A stretch of 64,000 nt of DNA from an uncultured Roseburia sp. (GTDB lineage: Bacteria > Bacillota > Clostridia > Lachnospirales > Lachnospiraceae), in the NCBI GenBank assembly GCA_947573605.1, contig CANPGM010000006.1, positions 1 through 64,000 of the forward strand. Reading direction: 5' to 3'. Below, one piece after another: positions 8,651 to 16,855 of the stretch. The position numbers and the translations under genes were made by a program. The stretch's first letter is position 1; every line of letters starts with the position of its first letter. A model generated the notes under the pieces. That model was not told the origin of the DNA. It saw nothing but the letters and a program-made list of their open reading frames with translations, and made no database searches.

Positions 8651-8914
8651 TTGGCTAACATTAAATCTGCAAAGAAGAGAATTTTAGTATCTGAAACGAA
8701 AGCTGCAAGAAATAAGTCTATCCGTTCCGAAGTAAAGACCGCAAGCAAAAAGGTAGAGGCCGCTGTTGCCGCTAACAACAGAGAAGCTGCTGATTCCGCA
8801 TTAAAAAATGCTATTTCTACCATCGCAAAGGCTTCATCCAAAGGTGTTTATCACAAGAACAATGCAGCAAGAAAAGTTTCTCGTTTAACAAAGCTTGTAA
8901 ACGCAATGGCATAA
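8651..8914 (+). CDS. rpsT: 30S ribosomal protein S20
   Basis: Small-subunit protein that binds the 5' domain of 16S rRNA. It is 87 aa, the normal size, and strongly basic with a helical Ala/Lys-rich sequence (ANIKSAKKRI at the start, KGVYHKNNAARKVSRL near the end). It starts with TTG at 8651, supported by GGAGG nine nt upstream; no better ATG is in frame. Monocistronic with its own promoter and terminators. The non-ATG start may keep its translation low, as known for S20 in other bacteria. Confidence 0.97.
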   Translation: MANIKSAKKRILVSETKAARNKSIRSEVKTASKKVEAAVAANNREAADSALKNAISTIAKASSKGVYHKNNAARKVSRLTKLVNAMA

Positions 8915-8950
8915 ATGAAATAGATAAAAAAGAGCGCTTCGCACTCTCTG

Positions 8951-8971
8951 CAAGTTCGCAAAGCGAACTTG
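8951..8971 (+). terminator. Terminator hairpin after rpsT
   Basis: CAAGTTCGC (8951-8959) pairs exactly with GCGAACTTG (8963-8971) around AAA, followed by TTTCC. A further small hairpin TGCGCC/GGCGCA lies at 8994-9009. Confidence 0.65.
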
Positions 8972-9012
8972 TTTCCTATAAGGTAAGAAAAAATGCGCCG
9001 TCTGGCGCACTG

Positions 9013-9048
9013 AAAAAATCACCGGTACCGTCATGCCGGTGATTTTTT
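9013..9048. terminator. Bidirectional terminator between rpsT and holA
   Basis: AAAAAATCACCGG (9013-9025) and CCGGTGATTTTTT (9036-9048) are exact complements with a 10-nt loop. An A-run leads and a T-run trails, so it works in both directions for the two convergent genes. Confidence 0.85.
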
Positions 9049-9055
9049 GTCTTAT

Positions 9056-9104
9056 AGGATTCGGGTGTCAAAAGGCAGTCTTTACGTGTTGACACCCGAA
9101 TCCT
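9056..9104. repeat. Perfect 16-bp inverted repeat with 17-nt loop
   Basis: AGGATTCGGGTGTCAA (9056-9071) and its exact complement TTGACACCCGAATCCT (9089-9104) flank a 17-nt loop. It lies 40 nt past the holA stop on the minus strand. No T-run follows on either strand, so this is not needed as a terminator beside the one at 9013-9048. Confidence 0.6.
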
Positions 9105-9142
9105 CCATATGGAAAACTGCGTCGTCACACGCATGGAAGAGA

Positions 9143-10123
9143 TCATTTTGTACTGTACCGAACCAGAAAAAGTTCTACGGCAAGCTGGCCGTCCATTCTT
9201 CCCGTCTTTACCGCTTCCTCAAATTCTGCGCTGTCACGAATTGCCTGTTTTAGGCTTATCGCAGAAAAACCCTTCGCCTGCGTCTGATTCTTACGGACTG
9301 CAAACGGCGGTATTCCTGCCTTCTTTGCAATACTGCCGTTATCAAAGCCTCTTCCCGACATATCTTTGACATGAAAAAGAATCTGAAACTGTCTGGAGAT
9401 CAAATATAAAATCCGCATCGGGGGTTCCTTTAAGGTCAGCAGATCATAGTACAAATCCAGCGCTTTTTTTTGATTATGCTCGGCTACCGCATTTACCATG
9501 TCAAAAATTTTATTTGTAATCTGCTCAGTCGTAACGGCTTCCACATCCTCCGCCTCAATCACAGATTTATCCATTGTATAACAGATCAGCTTTTCCATTT
9601 CTCTGTCGATGTTGCCCATGTCCGAACCGACTTTACTTAAAAAAAGCTGCATTACGTTTCCGGTAATGCTTTTATTCTCCTTTTTTAATCTTCCTAATAT
9701 CCATCTTGTCAACAGTTCTTCGTTTTGTTCCGTAAATTCAACGACTCTCCCAATGTTTTTTACTGCTTTATACATTTTCGACCGTTTATCTACTTCCTCT
9801 TCCGAAAACACAAAACAGGCTGACGGAGCAGCCTCATTCAGATATTCCGCCAATTCTTCGCAGGAATGTTTAAAGAATCCGCTATTTTCTATAAGTATCA
9901 CTCTGCGGTCCGCAAAAAAAGGAAGTGTTTCCGCCAAATCAATGACTTCTTTCGGGTTGATGTTCTTTCCCTCATAAGCCGTAAAATTCATTTGGTCATC
10001 TGACCCGCACAAAGCCTTTTTCAGTTTGTCCTTATACTGTTTTTTCAAATAGGCTTCCGCACCATAGAACAGATATACCTGTTTAAATGCTCCTGTTATA
10101 ATATCCTCGTCGATTGATTTCAT
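9143..10123 (-). CDS. holA: DNA polymerase III subunit delta
   Basis: Clamp-loader subunit that opens the beta clamp at replication forks. The frame could start as far up as 10216, but the family begins at the equivalent of MKSIDEDIITGAFKQVYLFYG, so I place the start at 10123 (326 aa, normal length). The N-terminal AAA-like domain has LFYGAEAYLKKQYKDKL and no true Walker A, as usual for delta. The C-terminal collar domain includes RILYLISRQFQILFHVKDM. It is convergent with rpsT. The extra N-terminal frame overlaps a terminator hairpin and is not coding. Confidence 0.93.
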   Translation of the reverse strand: MKSIDEDIITGAFKQVYLFYGAEAYLKKQYKDKLKKALCGSDDQMNFTAYEGKNINPKEVIDLAETLPFFADRRVILIENSGFFKHSCEELAEYLNEAAPSACFVFSEEEVDKRSKMYKAVKNIGRVVEFTEQNEELLTRWILGRLKKENKSITGNVMQLFLSKVGSDMGNIDREMEKLICYTMDKSVIEAEDVEAVTTEQITNKIFDMVNAVAEHNQKKALDLYYDLLTLKEPPMRILYLISRQFQILFHVKDMSGRGFDNGSIAKKAGIPPFAVRKNQTQAKGFSAISLKQAIRDSAEFEEAVKTGRMDGQLAVELFLVRYSTK

Positions 10124-10162
10124 TGCAACAACCATGCCTTTCCAAATATCCGTAAATTTTAA

Positions 10163-10192
10163 GCCGCAGACGGGCATATACCCGCCTGCGGC
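10163..10192 (-). terminator. Terminator after the cohesin-like gene
   Basis: GCCGCAG-A-CGGG (10163-10174) pairs with CCCG-C-CTGCGGC (10181-10192), with one internal mismatch and loop CATATA. TTAAAATTT follows on the minus strand. It lies between the membrane-anchored gene and holA. A smaller CGGCC/GGCCG hairpin sits just before it. Confidence 0.6.
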
Positions 10193-10236
10193 CCAAAAAC
10201 CGTTATCCGGCCGCATAAAGGCCGCTTAAGCGTTTG

Positions 10237-11133
10237 TTATCTGCGTTTTCCATATTCGCGCTGTTTCCAAACCAATAATGCAGCAGAAACAGCAAAAATA
10301 AGAATTAATACAACAACCGCAAGAACTGCCCATACCTTTGTGGAAGACATATCATTCGTCTCCTGCAGCTTCGGCAAAATCTGCGCGTCATTCAAATCAG
10401 ACGTAAGCTTTCCGCTCTCTATTACTGCAGGCATATCTCCGTCAGTTGTCTTAGGACTTTTTTCCGTAATAACCGAAACCGGATTTCCGCTTGCTGCAGT
10501 ACTTCCGTTTCCGGAAACGGCATTTCCGTTCTGACCGTTACCGCCTGTTCCAGTCGACCCGTCGTTTCCGCTGCCGTCCTGAGAACCGTCCTCTCCGTTG
10601 CCGTCCTGGGAACCGTCGTCATCCGGTTTTGGCGGTTCAGGTTCTTCTATTTCACCGGAACCAATCACAACGGCCTCGGGAAGCGTTAAGCCTTCCGCTC
10701 TTTTCAACTCCGTCCCGTAAACATACCAAAGTGAATCCTCAACCACACGAACGGTCGCCGTAACGCTTTCCCCATTCGCATCAAGCACTGTTACATTTCC
10801 GATTACAAACGTATCCGTATTTTCTTCAAACAGCGCTTCCGTTCCGGCAAGATAAACTGTAAGCACTTTTGTATCTTCATGATAACGCGCTTCTGCAACC
10901 TTTGCATGATTTTCACCGAACTGAAACTCTATTTTGTCTGCATCCTTCGCATCTACCAGCAATTCGAACTGAAGGGAAGATATCCCTTCTCTTGCAGCAT
11001 GGGAAGAAACAAGCGTAACCGTCCCTGTTGTATTCAGCAAAAATTCGTCATTGCCTTCCGCAAAAGCCTGTGTCGGAAGCAAGACAACAAGCATAAGCAT
11101 CATAACTATTATTTTTCCAATATTTTTTCTCAT
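10237..11133 (-). CDS. Membrane-anchored surface protein with a probable cohesin-like domain
   Basis: Exported protein of 298 aa. A signal peptide (KIIVMMLMLVVLLPTQAFA) is followed by a beta-rich domain at about residues 30-150, a Pro/Asp/Gly/Ser/Asn-rich linker at about 150-225, and a C-terminal transmembrane segment (VWAVLAVVVLILIFAVSAALLVW) with a basic tail. The beta domain (GTVTLVSS, SSLQFELLVDAKDADKIEF, VLTVYLAG, TDTFVIGNVTVL) has the strand pattern of cohesins. The gene upstream, 18 bases away, encodes a giant protease with a dockerin. I infer that this protein anchors that enzyme at the cell surface; a generic adhesion domain is the alternative. Confidence 0.6.
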   Translation of the reverse strand: MRKNIGKIIVMMLMLVVLLPTQAFAEGNDEFLLNTTGTVTLVSSHAAREGISSLQFELLVDAKDADKIEFQFGENHAKVAEARYHEDTKVLTVYLAGTEALFEENTDTFVIGNVTVLDANGESVTATVRVVEDSLWYVYGTELKRAEGLTLPEAVVIGSGEIEEPEPPKPDDDGSQDGNGEDGSQDGSGNDGSTGTGGNGQNGNAVSGNGSTAASGNPVSVITEKSPKTTDGDMPAVIESGKLTSDLNDAQILPKLQETNDMSSTKVWAVLAVVVLILIFAVSAALLVWKQREYGKRR

Positions 11134-11151
11134 GTCCTACCTCTTCTACTG

Positions 11152-14100
11152 TTACTGATTTCCACCGCCGGTTAAATGAATCTCCGGCAGCGTTTCCGGC
11201 ATAGTCTTAAACAGCGAATCACTGACAAGTCTCTGTCCTTCATTTGTTAATGCATTGTTCACACGATAAAGTTCCGCACGTACTTTCTTCAAACCGTTAA
11301 TCGTCGTCTGCTGTGTCGGCTCAATCCAGTAAATCCAGGTACCTTCTGAAACATTCTGAATCATTCCGCCGTCCGGTACATCCGCAAGAATAATCTGCTG
11401 TGCTTTCAGAGCACCGTCCGCATCCGTACCTCCGACAATCTTTCCGTCCTGATCATACAGCAGTACTACATTATAAGCCGGATTTCCTTTATAGGAACCG
11501 GTGAATATAATAGAACCGGCCGGAATCACGTCTTCTTTACGATCTCCGTATGAATATGCTTCGGCAAGCACACCGATTGCAGGCGTACCGCCTTCTGTCT
11601 GTCTGAAATCTACATTATCTCCTGTTACGCCAAGTACATCCAGCTCCGCAATCGAAACCTCAGAACCGTTTACCCCTGTAAGGATCAGCTTCACTGCGTC
11701 TGCTTCATAGGTACTTACATATTTTCCGTCTTCATTGGCAAAGAATATTGTCGTAACTTTATCTCCTCCGAAATTACCCTCTGCCACGGTCTCCCATGTG
11801 CTTCCGCTGCGAAGCAGAATTTCATATCCGCCCGCTGCTCGTTCTGCGCCGGCCGTATATTTAAAGCCTGTAACGGTAAGCGTCTTATTGAACTCCATAA
11901 CTACTTCCGGATTTTCACCCGCAATTGCCTTATAAACCGTATTTACATCATGATCAAAGACATGCTTTGCAGGATTTTCGGTTTCCGGCGAGCAGGGCGA
12001 ATCTTCATTGCCCGTACCAGGCTCCGCCGTATCTACTGCCGTAAGGTTCTTCGTATCTACTGTCCAGAAATTTTTAAGAAAACTTCCGTCATGTTCGATC
12101 TTTAAAGCTTCTAATGTCTTTACTGCCGAACGATTCAGATATTTGTCAACTAACGTGATCTCATAATATACCATACGATTATTCATCGTCGAAATCTGAT
12201 CGCTGAAGGTCTCTTCCGTAGCAAAACCAGCCGTCTCACGTACTACTTTTCCGCCTGATATTGTACAGCGGACAATCTCATAACCTAAAATATCTTCTTC
12301 CGGTATATTCTTTGAACCGAGTGTAAAATCGACTTGGTTTGCAGCATTTTCATTGATCACTGCACGAACGTCGTCTGCCACGGCTTCTACCTTGCCATCC
12401 GTTCCAAGTACACTTGTTCCGCCCTGAAGCGTATATACTCTCGAATCGTCGCTGACATAATAAATGGCTCTCGTCTCTTTTGCGAACTGCGCCGCATAAG
12501 CCCTTGTGTCTTCATCCGGCGTCATGCCCCAGCGTTCAAAGAAGGAAAGAATATTCTTCTCCGCGGCCGCACAGGAAAGACGCATCAGATTCTGGTCCGT
12601 ATTAGACAGAGTAAGCGCTACGCCGCCCGGAGCCGGAGCTTTCTTTGTATCCCTTGCATATGTGTCTACTCTTGCATAAAACAGATTTGCAAGCTGCTCG
12701 TTATAATTTTCATAGGTCTTAAAGTTATATCCCTTATCATATGCAAGATGAAGCTGCCAGTACATGCCAAGCTGGGTTGCGCCGTTTGATGCTCTTCCCT
12801 TTGTTCCGCTCGTCACTTTTTCGTAAATATTGCTGTACTGGAAACGCATTCCTGCATTCGTATCTTTCGCCTGCGCAAGCTGTGCGAAATAGTTATTTGT
12901 TACCTCAGCAACCGCATAGGCCCCCTGATTGATACAATGTCCGATTTCATGCGCAACTCCCCAGCCAAAATAACGGCCGCTTACATATCTTCCGTCGCTG
13001 TCCGCAGTAACCGGAACCGCTCCCATCATACCTGCCGTCTCCGGCCATTCAATACCGATATGCGCGCCTGACGCATACATGAACGCCCCGGAAAACATTC
13101 TCTGATAACGAATATTCAAATGACCTTTCGGTATCTGATTCAATGCGCTGTCCGCATTCTGATTCAGTCCCTTATGCTGGTAGAAAAGATACATCATATC
13201 TTCCATCGCATTCATGGAACTTAAAATCCTCTGCGCTTTTTCTTCTGCAGTTCCGCTTCCCGCACCATTTAAAATCTGTGCCGCAGGCAGAGAGAACATC
13301 ATTGTATCAAGCATAATATCGGAAGCGCCCAGAATACAGTTGCGCGCATCGTAATCGTATGCAACCTGTTTATTACCCGAATTTTTATGCAATTCTTCAT
13401 GCAGCGTTTCCATTCCGCCGACATAAGTCTGCAGCTCTTCCACATATGCAACCGTTTTTGCAAGACGTTCGGCTTCATCCGTTACCCGGTATAAATCGAG
13501 TTTCGGAACCGCCGCACCGCCGCTGACGCGTACTGCATAACGATCATTCGCATTATTTCCGGTATACTGAACATAAAGCGCGCCGCCGGATTCAAATCCT
13601 CCGGTCGTCCATATCTTCGGAATCGTTATTTTATTCGCTCCGACTTTGAGCGTTGCAACAGCTTTGAACATCGGGCTGGATTCGGAGTGATACTGCGTCG
13701 CCACAAGCTGGAGATTTGTATTTTCTCCGGTTTTCTTTGTATTATGGCCGACATAGATCATAATCTCTTCTTCCGCGGCCGCCGATACGCCGAGCGGCTG
13801 CCATGCATTGATTCCGCCGAAGCCTCTTCCCACATCGTTTGTGGAAATCGTATTATGAATTTCTACGGAAGCGCCCAGGCCTTCCTCTCTCAGGATTGCC
13901 TCTGCCGTCTGAAGCTCGCGCTCCAGCAGCTCTCTGTCCGGATGATACTCGCCGCTTACCTCGTCAATCGTATTAACCTTTACTCTCAATGCATCGATTG
14001 TCTCCTGCGTTACATCCGATTTCAGTACCGTATGAAGATCATCCTCGTAAAGCGACATGATCTCATCCATTAACGTATCATAATGATAGAAATAAACTTC

Positions 14101-16590
14101 CGTCACCGTAATCGTTCCGGCCGCCAGAGAACGCGCCAGACCGAATTGAATCTTCTTTGCCGTAACCGGTTCCGGAAACTTCAATACATAATACGGCCGT
14201 TCTTCCGCATCCAGCTTTCTTGATACGGAAACATTGCCAAGATCCGTTGCCGTACCGTTTTCGTCCCAGTAGCGAACCTTTGCATAAGCGTAACTATACG
14301 TCTGCGGCGCCAGTTCAAGCAGCGCAATCGTATCCATCTTATACGCCTGATCAAATTCATAAATCAGTCCGTTCTTTCCGAGGTTATTAAAACCGCCGTC
14401 GTCCCAGGTATTTTTAAAATAATAAGACAGAGGATCGTTGTCTACTGTTCCCCATGCGGTACCGGAAGCGGTATCAAGCGGACTGTCTTTCATTTCACCG
14501 CCCGCAGATGCACTGATGATATGTGCCGCTGCCTCTCCTTTTACACCTGTATTAATCAGGTTATATTTCGTTACAACCGCCGGATTCAAATCTGCAGTCG
14601 AAACGATACAGGAAAGAGACGGACCGCTTTCGCCCAGTTCGTTTACTCCCGTTACATAAAGCGTATATTCGGTCACATCCTTCAAATCAGAAATGGTATA
14701 GCTGTTTTCCTCTATTTTCTCAATCTTCTGGTATGTTTCCTCTCCGCTTTCCTTATAGTAGAGATTGTAATACAAGGTATCTTTCATTTTCTTCCAGGAT
14801 ACGGCTATACTCTTATATTTTCCAACCGCCGATACGTTATCCGGTTTATCCGGTTTCTTGGAAGGTTTCGGCACCGCTGTCACTTCATCGCCGTAGCCGC
14901 TGCGCCACGTTCCGTTTACAGACTGCACACGAATCTGATATTCTTTATAGTTCTCCAGTTCCTTTTCGCCAAAAGAAGTAACTTCATACGCATTTTTAGC
15001 AACAAGAACCGTTTCCTGCAAATCACCCTGCTTGATTAAAACCTCATAACCTGTAACATTGACACACGGATCCCAGGAAAGGCTGATCAGTTTGCTGCCA
15101 GCCTCGGCAATTAAATTCTGCGGAATATCCATTTCCGGTTCGGGAATCCGCTCTTCCATTCCGTTGACAAATTCCACTTCGGATATCTCAGCCAGATTAT
15201 TGTTATTCTGCATTCCTGTAATGGTAATCGTAACCTTCTTCACGGCAACCTGAGAGCCCAGATGAATCTCGATACTTCCGTCGTCATCCTGCTCTACTCT
15301 TACCTCTTCGGAATTTTTCAGCAGATACTGTACCTCATCAACAGGAATTCCAATCTCTCTGTCAACGCCGTTTTCGTCCGTATAAGCAACCGTTACAACC
15401 GCACGGCTTACGGGATTGTCTCCGCCCGTTTCAAAACGGATTCCGTCAATCGAAGTCGTCTCTTCCATATCGGAAAAATTAAATTCTATCGACACCGGAT
15501 TGCTTTCCGAAATTTCTCCGTTTTCAGGCATAAGTTTTACGCTCGAACGATTTCTCAAAAGCTCCGATAAATCGCCTTCCACTTTCGTTCCGTCCGACGT
15601 TGTCGCCGAGATCACTGCAGCCGGAACGAATTTCTCAATCTTTGCAAGCGTATCTCTTGTTTCCTGGTAGCCTTTGGTAAAATACTCCAGATCAACAAGA
15701 TTTACTGCGCCGTCTCCGTTTAAATCCGCTGTTTCGGAGTCACTGTTTCCGTCTACCGCATCCACTAACGCCGCACGATCCGAATCGTCGACTGCGCCGT
15801 CTCCGTTCACATCGCCGATCAGCAGAACGCCCGGATGCAGTCCGCCCGGTTCGTAGGTAATTCCGCCCAGAAAACCTGTCATTAGTTTTACGGCGTACGC
15901 TTTTTTCTCTACTTTTATACTCTGTGTATAATCGGCAAATCCTGCGGCCTTCAAAGTCAGCGTATACTCGCCCTCCTTCAGCCCTTCAAAACTCGCTCTG
16001 CCTTCTTCTGCGCTTGTTCCGCCAATCGTTATCGTCTCCGACCGGTCTGTTCCGGCTCCGTCGCTAAGAACAACCGAAAATGCAACCGGTTTTTCCAGGA
16101 TCAGCGCAGCGCCAAGTATTACGTCAACCTGACCCACATCAGAGAGACTTTCCTGTCCGTTCGAAAAATTGTCTTCCGGTGTGCCCGTACCTTCTGTATC
16201 TAAAATAAGATCCGTACGGGAACTCGTTACCGGCGTACCTTCACTGTTGTGTACGCTGTCGGCATCCGGCATTACATCCCGTCCCGGGATTACGCCTTCT
16301 CCCCATACGATGTCTTCTTCCCCGGAACCCGTGGTTTCCGTAGAGTCTGTCGACTCCGGCGGATTCTCTGTTTCCGTGGAAATCTCTTCTTCTGTAGAAG
16401 CATCCGCTTCCGTTCCTGCCTCCGGTAGATCATTCTCCGTCGGCATACTGCCGTCTTCCTCCGGCCGCGTCTCTTCCTCGTCCAAAAACGACCAAATCTG
16501 TCCGGGATCGTCAGAATTTGCGGCATAGGTGGAAAGGCTTACACTGAAGGCCAGCACGACCGCCAGTATAGCTGAAATTTTTCTTTTCAT
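11152..16590 (-). CDS. Giant secreted M60-like zinc metalloprotease with dockerin, FN3 and discoidin-like domains
   Basis: Secreted multidomain protein of 1,812 aa from the ATG at 16590, chosen because GGAGG lies eight nt upstream and MKRKISAILAVVLAFSVSLSTYAA is a clean signal peptide. Order: acidic Ser/Thr/Glu linker (about 30-160); carboxypeptidase-regulatory-like beta domain (about 165-245); dockerin type I at about 258-308 with two Ca-binding loops (DVNGDGAVDDSDRAAL and DLNGDGAVNLVDLEYF); two FN3 domains (about 485-665); a discoidin-like region (about 680-830); an M60/enhancin-like peptidase with HEIGH near 1213 and a following Glu; a second discoidin-like region (about 1510-1640). M60 enzymes commonly cut mucin-type glycoproteins. 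Co-transcribed with the cohesin-like anchor. Confidence 0.85.
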   Translation of the reverse strand: MKRKISAILAVVLAFSVSLSTYAANSDDPGQIWSFLDEEETRPEEDGSMPTENDLPEAGTEADASTEEEISTETENPPESTDSTETTGSGEEDIVWGEGVIPGRDVMPDADSVHNSEGTPVTSSRTDLILDTEGTGTPEDNFSNGQESLSDVGQVDVILGAALILEKPVAFSVVLSDGAGTDRSETITIGGTSAEEGRASFEGLKEGEYTLTLKAAGFADYTQSIKVEKKAYAVKLMTGFLGGITYEPGGLHPGVLLIGDVNGDGAVDDSDRAALVDAVDGNSDSETADLNGDGAVNLVDLEYFTKGYQETRDTLAKIEKFVPAAVISATTSDGTKVEGDLSELLRNRSSVKLMPENGEISESNPVSIEFNFSDMEETTSIDGIRFETGGDNPVSRAVVTVAYTDENGVDREIGIPVDEVQYLLKNSEEVRVEQDDDGSIEIHLGSQVAVKKVTITITGMQNNNNLAEISEVEFVNGMEERIPEPEMDIPQNLIAEAGSKLISLSWDPCVNVTGYEVLIKQGDLQETVLVAKNAYEVTSFGEKELENYKEYQIRVQSVNGTWRSGYGDEVTAVPKPSKKPDKPDNVSAVGKYKSIAVSWKKMKDTLYYNLYYKESGEETYQKIEKIEENSYTISDLKDVTEYTLYVTGVNELGESGPSLSCIVSTADLNPAVVTKYNLINTGVKGEAAAHIISASAGGEMKDSPLDTASGTAWGTVDNDPLSYYFKNTWDDGGFNNLGKNGLIYEFDQAYKMDTIALLELAPQTYSYAYAKVRYWDENGTATDLGNVSVSRKLDAEERPYYVLKFPEPVTAKKIQFGLARSLAAGTITVTEVYFYHYDTLMDEIMSLYEDDLHTVLKSDVTQETIDALRVKVNTIDEVSGEYHPDRELLERELQTAEAILREEGLGASVEIHNTISTNDVGRGFGGINAWQPLGVSAAAEEEIMIYVGHNTKKTGENTNLQLVATQYHSESSPMFKAVATLKVGANKITIPKIWTTGGFESGGALYVQYTGNNANDRYAVRVSGGAAVPKLDLYRVTDEAERLAKTVAYVEELQTYVGGMETLHEELHKNSGNKQVAYDYDARNCILGASDIMLDTMMFSLPAAQILNGAGSGTAEEKAQRILSSMNAMEDMMYLFYQHKGLNQNADSALNQIPKGHLNIRYQRMFSGAFMYASGAHIGIEWPETAGMMGAVPVTADSDGRYVSGRYFGWGVAHEIGHCINQGAYAVAEVTNNYFAQLAQAKDTNAGMRFQYSNIYEKVTSGTKGRASNGATQLGMYWQLHLAYDKGYNFKTYENYNEQLANLFYARVDTYARDTKKAPAPGGVALTLSNTDQNLMRLSCAAAEKNILSFFERWGMTPDEDTRAYAAQFAKETRAIYYVSDDSRVYTLQGGTSVLGTDGKVEAVADDVRAVINENAANQVDFTLGSKNIPEEDILGYEIVRCTISGGKVVRETAGFATEETFSDQISTMNNRMVYYEITLVDKYLNRSAVKTLEALKIEHDGSFLKNFWTVDTKNLTAVDTAEPGTGNEDSPCSPETENPAKHVFDHDVNTVYKAIAGENPEVVMEFNKTLTVTGFKYTAGAERAAGGYEILLRSGSTWETVAEGNFGGDKVTTIFFANEDGKYVSTYEADAVKLILTGVNGSEVSIAELDVLGVTGDNVDFRQTEGGTPAIGVLAEAYSYGDRKEDVIPAGSIIFTGSYKGNPAYNVVLLYDQDGKIVGGTDADGALKAQQIILADVPDGGMIQNVSEGTWIYWIEPTQQTTINGLKKVRAELYRVNNALTNEGQRLVSDSLFKTMPETLPEIHLTGGGNQ

Positions 16591-16666
16591 TCCCATGTCC
16601 TCCCTGTCTGGCAGGCCTGAAAGAGTTTTGGGCAGACCCGCCTGTTTCTTAAGTGTCTTATTTCGG

Positions 16667-16695
16667 ATTATACTATACAAAATATTTCCATGCAA
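16667..16695 (-). promoter_or_regulatory. Promoter of the M60 protease operon
   Basis: Minus strand: -35 TTGCAT (16695-16690), 17-nt spacer, -10 TATAAT (16672-16667). The leader to the ATG at 16590 is about 70 nt and has modest self-complementarity (GTCTG with CAGAC). It does not match a riboswitch class I know. Confidence 0.6.
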
Positions 16696-16855
16696 GGATT
16701 CATTTTCCAAAAAAATTCTTACTTCTTTTGTCTTCTAAAATTTTCGTAATATTTTGTTTTCCAACAAAAATAACGGTAAACCGATTGATAAAACAGAAAA
16801 AATATCCTTTTTATTACGTAATATTTAAAAGTTTTAATGTAAATTTAAAATCTAA

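Noticed and set aside
11501-16528. Many plus-strand frames of 60-170 codons opposite the giant metalloprotease
   Set aside because: They are low-complexity shadows of the minus-strand gene, with Ser/Pro/Arg-rich sequence and no ribosome binding sites.
16597-16666. Cyclic-di-GMP or other riboswitch in the leader of the M60 protease
   Set aside because: The leader is only about 70 nt and lacks the conserved core of known classes.
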